A stretch of 5,725 bases of DNA from Bacteroidota bacterium (lineage in GTDB: Bacteria > Bacteroidota > Bacteroidia > Bacteroidales > UBA1556), in the NCBI GenBank assembly GCA_003648395.1, contig QMPB01000337.1:1-5725 (forward strand), written 5' to 3'. Of the stretch, positions 1-4,095 are shown piece after piece. Each line of letters begins with the position of its first letter. Within the stretch, counting starts at the first letter, position 1. The notes under the pieces were generated by a model that worked only from the letters and a program-made list of their open reading frames with translations, did not search any database and was not told where the DNA came from. The position numbers and the translations under genes are program-made.

Positions 1-447
1 AGCTTTGGAAAACCAAAGATTGATAGAAGCGTTGAGTTTCATAATGACCCTAAAAGGAACCATATTCTTTTTAAGGAAATTGAAGAAGAAGAGAATATCC
101 CATTTGTGGCAACAGATAGAAGTCTTATTAATCTTCCTGCATTGGGAAAAAGTCTGAGCTTTGAGCAAGTTGGTATTACGATAGATGGAAGAAGGGTTTT
201 GAGTTTTGAGCATGATAAATTTCGTAATCATAGCCCTGTAGTACATCATTCAGAGAGAGTGATTATTGTAGAGGCAAAAAGTGTTTCATGCTATCTTCGC
301 CAAATAAAAACTATGGGCGAAGATATTAAGGACTATAATGGCATATATGCATATTCTAATGCTATTACAGAAAAACGTTCTGAAGTGTTTGAATATCCTA
401 AGTTTGAATATTCTCAAACCAATAATTTCAATAACTGCGAGGTGTAG
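1..447 (+). CDS. 3' end of a large protein, possibly a long KamA-type radical SAM protein (partial)
   Basis: The plus frame is open from the first base of the window to a TAG at 445-447, giving 148 visible residues; the start lies upstream of the window. The internal ATG at 106 is not a credible start, because well-formed protein sequence (SFGKPKIDRSVEFHNDPKRN) precedes it. The visible part is soluble and mixed in character, with patches such as LPALGKSLSFEQVGI, GRRVLSFEHD, RNHSPVV, VIIVEAKSVSCYLRQ and MGEDIKDYNGIYAYS, and no signal peptide or membrane segment. From memory, this pattern resembles the C-terminal region of the long KamA/lysine-2,3-aminomutase-like radical SAM proteins of Bacteroidota. 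The CxxxCxxC cluster motif that would prove it is outside the window, so the product name is tentative while the coding call is firm. A gap of 97 bp containing a candidate promoter separates it from the next gene. Confidence 0.85.
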   Translation, partial: SFGKPKIDRSVEFHNDPKRNHILFKEIEEEENIPFVATDRSLINLPALGKSLSFEQVGITIDGRRVLSFEHDKFRNHSPVVHHSERVIIVEAKSVSCYLRQIKTMGEDIKDYNGIYAYSNAITEKRSEVFEYPKFEYSQTNNFNNCEV

Positions 448-512
448 AAAAGATAATTACTATAACATTCTATCATTATTAAATGGACGCTATAGACTAA
501 TTAATAAATATA

Positions 513-520
513 TATATTTG
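513..520 (+). promoter_or_regulatory. Candidate Bacteroidota -7 box (TATATTTG) for the Omp85 gene
   Basis: The octamer TATATTTG fits the Bacteroidota housekeeping sigma factor consensus TAnnTTTG. It ends 24 bp before the ATG at 545, implying a short leader of roughly 18 nt. No TTG is seen at the expected -33 spacing. The surrounding sequence is very AT-rich, so a chance match is possible. Confidence 0.45.
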
Positions 521-544
521 TACTTTAATATAACTTGATAATTA

Positions 545-1669
545 ATGAGACTACTTTTTACTTTTATTTTCGTATTTTTTAGTATTACAACTATTATAGC
601 TCAGTCAGATACAGTATCGAGTAGTGATGTGTCTACAGCTGATAAAACACAAATTTTTATAGAGAAAGCATTTAAGTATTCTCCATTACCTTTTGCAGGT
701 TATGCAACCGAAACGGGTATGATAATAGGTGTTACAAAATACAATGCATTTAAGTTTAAGGGCAATACTCTTTCGGATTCGTTAATCCAACCCTCGAGCA
801 TATTAGCTTATGTGTATTTTACTCAAGAAAATCAGTATAAATACTATCTTATTACCGATCTTATGAATAATGATAATAAGATAAACTCTAAGTTTGAGTT
901 TATGTTTATGGATTATCCTTCCTATTTTTTTGGTATTGGTAATAACAATGATTTTGATTCAGCATATCTTGTAGACTTTAAGAATATATTATTTGCACCA
1001 TCAGTTAGTTATAATATATTTGAGAATATATATATTGGAGCAAAATATACATATAACGATTATTTAAATATTGCTTCTCTAGATGAGAATATAAATGATT
1101 CAGTACTTCAAACTAATAGTGGTTTGCAATCAGGTGTAGGTATAATTGTATCTAGAGAGGCTAGGGATAATAGAATTAGAGCAAAAAAAGGATCTTACTT
1201 TAATATGTCTTATGATTTCTATGATGAAAGTATGGGGAGTGAGTTTAATTATAACCAATTTACATTAGATTATAGGTATTATATTACTCCAATTAAACAG
1301 ATAACTATTGCCTCACAATTATATACAACACTAAGCTCAGGAAATGTGCCAATGCAGTCGATGCCAGTTGTTGGAGGAGCATACCGAATGCGAGGAATAT
1401 ATGAAGCTAGATATAGAGATAAGAATATGATAATGGCTCAGTTTGAACTGCGATTCCCTATTTATTGGATTTTGTATGGCGCAACCTATGTTGGTTTAGG
1501 CCAAGTAGCCCCTAGGGTTTCTGATTTTGCTTTTAATAGCTTTCATTATGGTTATGGTGCTGGATTGAGACTATTAATAGATGAGAAAACGAGCTCTGTA
1601 CTACGCTTTGATTTAAGTTATGGGCCTTCTGGAAGTAAGATATTTATTGGGTTTAATGAAGCATTTTAG
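545..1669 (+). CDS. POTRA-less Omp85/BamA-superfamily outer membrane beta-barrel protein
   Basis: This 374-residue protein begins with a Sec signal peptide (MRLLFTFIFVFFSITTIIAQ, cleavage near residue 20). Almost at once it enters barrel-like strands: FAGYATETGMIIGVTKY around residues 50-66, with alternating aromatic and hydrophobic residues after that. Family hallmarks follow. SREARDNRIRAKKGSYF at 203-219 is the usual 'D-x-R-D-N ... KGsyf' strand pair. GGAYRMRGIYEARYRDKN at 277-294 contains RMRGI in the place of the conserved VRGF/Y motif of loop 6. QFELRFPIYW is at 299-308 and GAGLRL at 338-343. The chain ends in Phe (NEAF), as outer membrane barrels commonly do. Only about 30 residues lie between the signal peptide and the first strands, leaving no room for POTRA domains. 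This matches POTRA-lacking Omp85 proteins rather than BamA or TamA. The start at 545 is supported by the signal peptide and by the promoter box just upstream. The substrate is unknown. Confidence 0.88.
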   Translation: MRLLFTFIFVFFSITTIIAQSDTVSSSDVSTADKTQIFIEKAFKYSPLPFAGYATETGMIIGVTKYNAFKFKGNTLSDSLIQPSSILAYVYFTQENQYKYYLITDLMNNDNKINSKFEFMFMDYPSYFFGIGNNNDFDSAYLVDFKNILFAPSVSYNIFENIYIGAKYTYNDYLNIASLDENINDSVLQTNSGLQSGVGIIVSREARDNRIRAKKGSYFNMSYDFYDESMGSEFNYNQFTLDYRYYITPIKQITIASQLYTTLSSGNVPMQSMPVVGGAYRMRGIYEARYRDKNMIMAQFELRFPIYWILYGATYVGLGQVAPRVSDFAFNSFHYGYGAGLRLLIDEKTSSVLRFDLSYGPSGSKIFIGFNEAF

Positions 1670-1693
1670 AGCTTAATAACTAAAGGGGTCTAT

Positions 1694-1705
1694 GTTCTTA
1701 AGAAC
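1694..1705. repeat. 12-bp perfect palindrome in intergenic region
   Basis: GTTCTTAAGAAC is a perfect 12-bp palindrome, 25 bp after the Omp85 stop codon and about 50 bp upstream of the nearest -7 box of the lipoprotein gene. It has no loop and no following T tract, so it is not a good terminator. It could be an operator for a dimeric regulator, or chance. The rest of the 146-bp gap holds only the candidate promoter boxes. Confidence 0.3.
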
Positions 1706-1756
1706 GAATTGTTAAAAACAGGTATAGTACGTATTCTATATTTAATAATAATACCT

Positions 1757-1788
1757 TATATTTGCATTTGATAATATCACTAAATTTG
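1757..1788 (+). promoter_or_regulatory. Two candidate TAnnTTTG boxes upstream of the lipoprotein gene
   Basis: TATATTTG at 1757-1764 and TAAATTTG at 1781-1788 both fit TAnnTTTG exactly. The distal box would give a leader of about 45 nt and the proximal one about 21 nt. The TTTG at 1761-1764 sits 16 nt before the proximal box. That is close to, but one base short of, the 17-23 nt spacing usual for a -33 TTG, so the first box might also serve as the -33 element of the second. No TTG is seen upstream of the distal box at the right distance. Confidence 0.45.
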
Positions 1789-1815
1789 AATAGCAAACAT
1801 TTAAAATATTGAACC

Positions 1816-2385
1816 ATGAAAAAAAATATTAAACTTTTTAGCGCCTTAGCACTTTTTGTGATGGGAGCACTTTTTACACAATCATGTGAGAAAATTAAAG
1901 ATGCGGTATCTTTTAAAGTAGAGCAGGACTTGCCAGATCACCATTTTGATTTAGACTCAGCTGCAACATCTTCAAAAGGAGAAAATCTTCTGTACCAAGC
2001 TTATTATGAAATTAATATAGATAGTGTATTTGAAGCTAATGGAATTGATAAGGGTAAAATTAGTGACGGTAAATTTAAACAGATAATCATAAAAGTTGAT
2101 GATTCTGATACACAGATGAATTTTGGATTCTTAGAGTCGTTAAGCTTTAGATTAGGAGATTCTGACAATGCTATGGAGGCTGTAACAATTGCTGCAGCTA
2201 CAAATATTAAGGATGGAGATATGGAGTTAATCTTTGATGTAAATGACGATAGCGTAGATAAGTATTTAGAACAAGATAGGTTTTATTTCTTTGTATTTGG
2301 AAAGATTCTTAAGCCAGTTCCTGTTGAACAATTACCACTGCTGATTAAATCAAAAATTGAATTTCAAGTTAATCCATTGGATTAA
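1816..2385 (+). CDS. Small lipoprotein of unknown function
   Basis: This 189-residue protein has a lysine-rich N-terminus (MKKNIK), a hydrophobic core (LFSALALFVMGALF) and a single cysteine at position 24 in the context FTQSC, which looks like a signal peptidase II site. Thr at -3 and Gln at -2 are off the strict lipobox, but Bacteroidota lipoboxes are relaxed. The mature part is acidic and hydrophilic with alternating beta-type patterns: FKQIIIKVDD around 86-95, FGFLESLSFRLGD around 98-110, and IEFQVNPLD at the C-terminus. It contains no other cysteine. The layout of a 'sltl' strand, then 'FL.sl', then a strand ending before a 'KYL' turn recalls small beta-sandwich lipoproteins common in Bacteroidota. 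That resemblance is from memory and no function follows from it. The start at 1816 is fixed by the signal peptide and by the A-rich leader before it. It has its own candidate promoter and a strong terminator after it, so it is probably transcribed alone. Confidence 0.85.
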   Translation: MKKNIKLFSALALFVMGALFTQSCEKIKDAVSFKVEQDLPDHHFDLDSAATSSKGENLLYQAYYEINIDSVFEANGIDKGKISDGKFKQIIIKVDDSDTQMNFGFLESLSFRLGDSDNAMEAVTIAAATNIKDGDMELIFDVNDDSVDKYLEQDRFYFFVFGKILKPVPVEQLPLLIKSKIEFQVNPLD

Positions 2386-2404
2386 TAAATATTTCGTTTA
2401 GTAT

Positions 2405-2453
2405 ACAAAACAAAAAGACCACCTGAATTTATCAGGTGGTCTTTTTGTTTTGT
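2405..2453. terminator. Strong, symmetrical rho-independent terminator
   Basis: A perfect 22-bp inverted repeat (2405-2426 and 2432-2453) surrounds the 5-nt loop ATTTA. The core of the stem is GACCACCTGA/TCAGGTGGTC, flanked by A-rich sequence on the left and the matching T-rich sequence (TTTTTGTTTTGT) on the right. Either strand therefore yields a hairpin followed by a U tract. It lies 19 bp after the lipoprotein stop and ends the plus-strand transcript there. It can also stop transcription arriving from the right. Confidence 0.93.
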
Positions 2454-2483
2454 AAAAAAGTATTTTTTATTCTCAAATTCCTT

Positions 2484-2491
2484 TATCTTCG
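2484..2491 (+). promoter_or_regulatory. Candidate -7 box (TATCTTCG) for the carboxypeptidase-D-like domain gene
   Basis: TATCTTCG differs from TAnnTTTG at one position. It lies between the terminator and the ATG at 2527, implying a leader of about 29 nt. No clear -33 TTG is present, only a T-rich run near 2463-2468. A new promoter is expected here because a strong terminator separates this gene from the previous one. Confidence 0.4.
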
Positions 2492-2526
2492 CACAATAAA
2501 TATACACATACCACTGTTTATCCTTA

Positions 2527-3168
2527 ATGACTATTTTTAGAATAACATATATATTTCTTATTATTTTTTTCTTCTCTTTTAAGGGTGAAGCACAAGATAG
2601 TATAAAAGGACGTGTTATTCAGTTTTCGGGGGTGGTAATTACTGGTGATAGTTTAAAGCCAGTTCCTTTTGTAAATATTAGAATAAAAGGGACCTCCCTT
2701 GGAACCCTTGGAAATGTGGAAGGCTTTTTCTCATTTGTTGCCTATACTGGCGATACTATTCTTTTTAGCTCTGTTGGTTATAAACTTTCAACTTATTATA
2801 TTCCAGATTCATTAATCGCTGATAGATATACACTTTTTCAGATGATGCAAAATGATACATTACTTCTTACAGAGTCGGTAATATATCCTTGGTCGGACAT
2901 AGATGCGTTAGAATATGCTATTATTCAACATCGAGTGCCTGAGAACGATTATGATAGAGCAATGAAAAATCTTGCTAGGGAAGAGATGAAAGAAAGAGGT
3001 AAGTTTATGCCTATGGATGGGTCTATGAATTATCGCCACCAAATGCAACAGAATGTAAGTAAAAATTATTGGAATGGTGGTTATATGCCAAATCAATTAT
3101 TAAACCCATTTGCTTGGGCTCAGTTTTTTAAAGCATGGAAAGCAGGAAAGTTCAAAAAACAAGATTAA
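2527..3168 (+). CDS. Secreted protein with carboxypeptidase-D-like regulatory domain
   Basis: This 213-residue protein starts with a hydrophobic signal peptide (residues 1-22, cleavage near GEAQ-D). The mature part opens with a carboxypeptidase regulatory-like fold: GRVIQFSGVVITGDSLKPVP (28-47), then VNIRIKGTSLGTLGNVEG (49-66), FFSF and GDTILFSSVGYK (75-86). This is the beta-sandwich seen at the N-terminus of many SusC-type receptors, but the protein ends long before any TonB plug or barrel. The second half is charged and helical: DALEYAIIQHRVPENDYDRA (126-145), an EEMKER segment, MPMDGSMNY (161-169), and a C-terminal LLNPFAWAQFFKAWKAGKFK (191-210). Stand-alone proteins of this layout are common in Bacteroidota, but no function is established to my knowledge. 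It should lie in the periplasm or at the cell surface. The start is set by the signal peptide. The gene converges on the minus-strand GPP34-like gene with 9 bp between the stops. Confidence 0.88.
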   Translation: MTIFRITYIFLIIFFFSFKGEAQDSIKGRVIQFSGVVITGDSLKPVPFVNIRIKGTSLGTLGNVEGFFSFVAYTGDTILFSSVGYKLSTYYIPDSLIADRYTLFQMMQNDTLLLTESVIYPWSDIDALEYAIIQHRVPENDYDRAMKNLAREEMKERGKFMPMDGSMNYRHQMQQNVSKNYWNGGYMPNQLLNPFAWAQFFKAWKAGKFKKQD

Positions 3169-3177
3169 TAATGCTGA

Positions 3178-3834
3178 CTAGGTTATAATAGTAGTTACTA
3201 CTACAATTAAAGTAGTATAAGTAGTTTCAATTTCATCTCTTATTGTTTTAGAAAGACTATCGGATTTTATTATTTTCTTAATTCGTTTTCTGGTTTCTTT
3301 AGAAAGATTTTCCTCATAAACCTCTTTATTTAATTCACATACATCAATTAGCCCAATAAGTATTTTGTCCTCTATACTAATTGTATTTTCATTCTTCAGA
3401 ATAATGTTAGTTAACTTTTCTCTAAGCTTATCCTCTTCGTGGCTATCTTTTGTAGGAAAGTTTGTAGTATTAAAAACCCAAAGAATCTTTGCTTCTTTTT
3501 GATAAAGTATTTTATTATTAATAAGCTCCTGAACGTAAATATCAATAGATTTTTGAGAATTATTATATAGCTGAAAGAGCCAATGTGATAAGCTATGTTC
3601 CTTCTTGGATTTATATATTTTTTCTAAAAAATAATCTAGTACTTTATCATGTGTGGATTTAGTGTTTGACACTTTTATAACTTTTTCAGAAAGTCGAATC
3701 TTCTTTTGGACTATTAGCTCCGCAATAGCAGCTCCTGCAATTGCTACATTAAATAGTGGTCCATGAGAAATAAAGCTGCCTTTTTTATTATCTAATGAAA
3801 GTAGAATAAGCTGTTGTACTAAGTTTAATTTCAT
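3178..3834 (-). CDS. GPP34/GOLPH3-like family protein
   Basis: This 218-residue protein has no signal peptide and should be cytoplasmic, possibly at the inner face of the membrane. The N-terminal half matches the GPP34 (Golgi phosphoprotein 3/Vps74) pattern: LVQQLILLSLDNKKGSF (5-21) is the 'eeLlLLaLdd.kG' helix, and VAIAGAAIAELIVQKKI (30-46) is the 'l.GAilaELal.gri' helix. HDKVLDYFLEKI (62-73) and a 'W..L' segment (85-89) come next, then VQELINNKILYQKEAKILWVF (101-121), FPTKD (126-130) and LREKLTNIIL (137-146). In eukaryotes this fold binds PI4P and the tails of Golgi glycosyltransferases; bacterial members have no settled role that I know of. A basic stretch (TRKRIKKIIK, 181-190) is followed by a beta-branched tail (TTLIVVVTTIIT). 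The ATG directly abuts the TAG of the upstream protease gene, which suggests one transcript and coupled translation. The length fits the family and there is no sign of decay. Confidence 0.8.
   Translation of the reverse strand: MKLNLVQQLILLSLDNKKGSFISHGPLFNVAIAGAAIAELIVQKKIRLSEKVIKVSNTKSTHDKVLDYFLEKIYKSKKEHSLSHWLFQLYNNSQKSIDIYVQELINNKILYQKEAKILWVFNTTNFPTKDSHEEDKLREKLTNIILKNENTISIEDKILIGLIDVCELNKEVYEENLSKETRKRIKKIIKSDSLSKTIRDEIETTYTTLIVVVTTIIT
3189..3217. repeat. ACT/AGT inverted repeats at the convergent gene ends
   Basis: TAGTAGT (3189-3195), ACTACTA (3197-3203) and AGTAGTA (3211-3217) can pair in two competing ways. The best hairpin is TACTACT (3196-3202) with AGTAGTA around an 8-nt loop; the alternative pairs the first two elements and has almost no loop. 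The segment lies inside the last codons of the GPP34-like gene and just beyond the stop of the plus-strand gene. It could be a weak terminator for the plus-strand gene, but no clear T tract follows and the stem is only 7 bp. Confidence 0.35.
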
Positions 3835-4095
3835 CTATTTTTTAATTATTTTGTGACTAATACTTCCTTTATTGCTACTAAGTCTATAAGTATATACTCC
3901 AGAATTATAATTTGATAAGTCTATAGTATATGAATGCTTTCCTTTAGATAATTCTCCAGCCACTACTGCCTTCATTAGCTTCCCGTCAATATTATAAATA
4001 TCTAGTCTTATATACTCGTTTTTTGATAAGGTAAATGATATTGTAGTTTTATCTGAAGTAGGGTTTGGAATATTCTGCAATAAACCTATTTCTAA
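3835..4095 (-). other. T9SS type A C-terminal sorting domain of the subtilase
   Basis: The last 86 residues have the layout of the type IX secretion sorting domain. They open with LLQNIPNPTSDKTTISFTL, the 'l.qNyPNPf...t.i.f.l' opening. Next come RLDIYNIDGKLMKAVV ('l.iyd..Gk.v'), GKHSYTIDLSNYNSGVYTYRL ('G.h....d.s.l..GvY.y.l') split by a short turn, and the basic end HKIIKK. In this system the domain directs passage through the outer membrane translocon and is usually removed on secretion. The host must therefore encode a T9SS elsewhere. Confidence 0.9.

Noticed and set aside
338..538. 66-codon plus-strand open frame
   Set aside because: It begins inside the larger well-formed gene ending at 447 in a different frame. 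Its product is a run of Ile/Leu/Asn/Tyr typical of random AT-rich sequence, and its 3' part covers the promoter region of the Omp85 gene.
2908..3096. 62-codon minus-strand open frame
   Set aside because: It lies wholly antisense within the carboxypeptidase-D-like domain gene, and its His/Ile-rich product shows no domain or signal.
2527..3168. Truncated SusC/TonB-dependent receptor
   Set aside because: The N-terminal domain is shared with such receptors, but there is no plug domain. The second half is a coherent helical region with its own ending, and there is no sign of a broken reading frame downstream.
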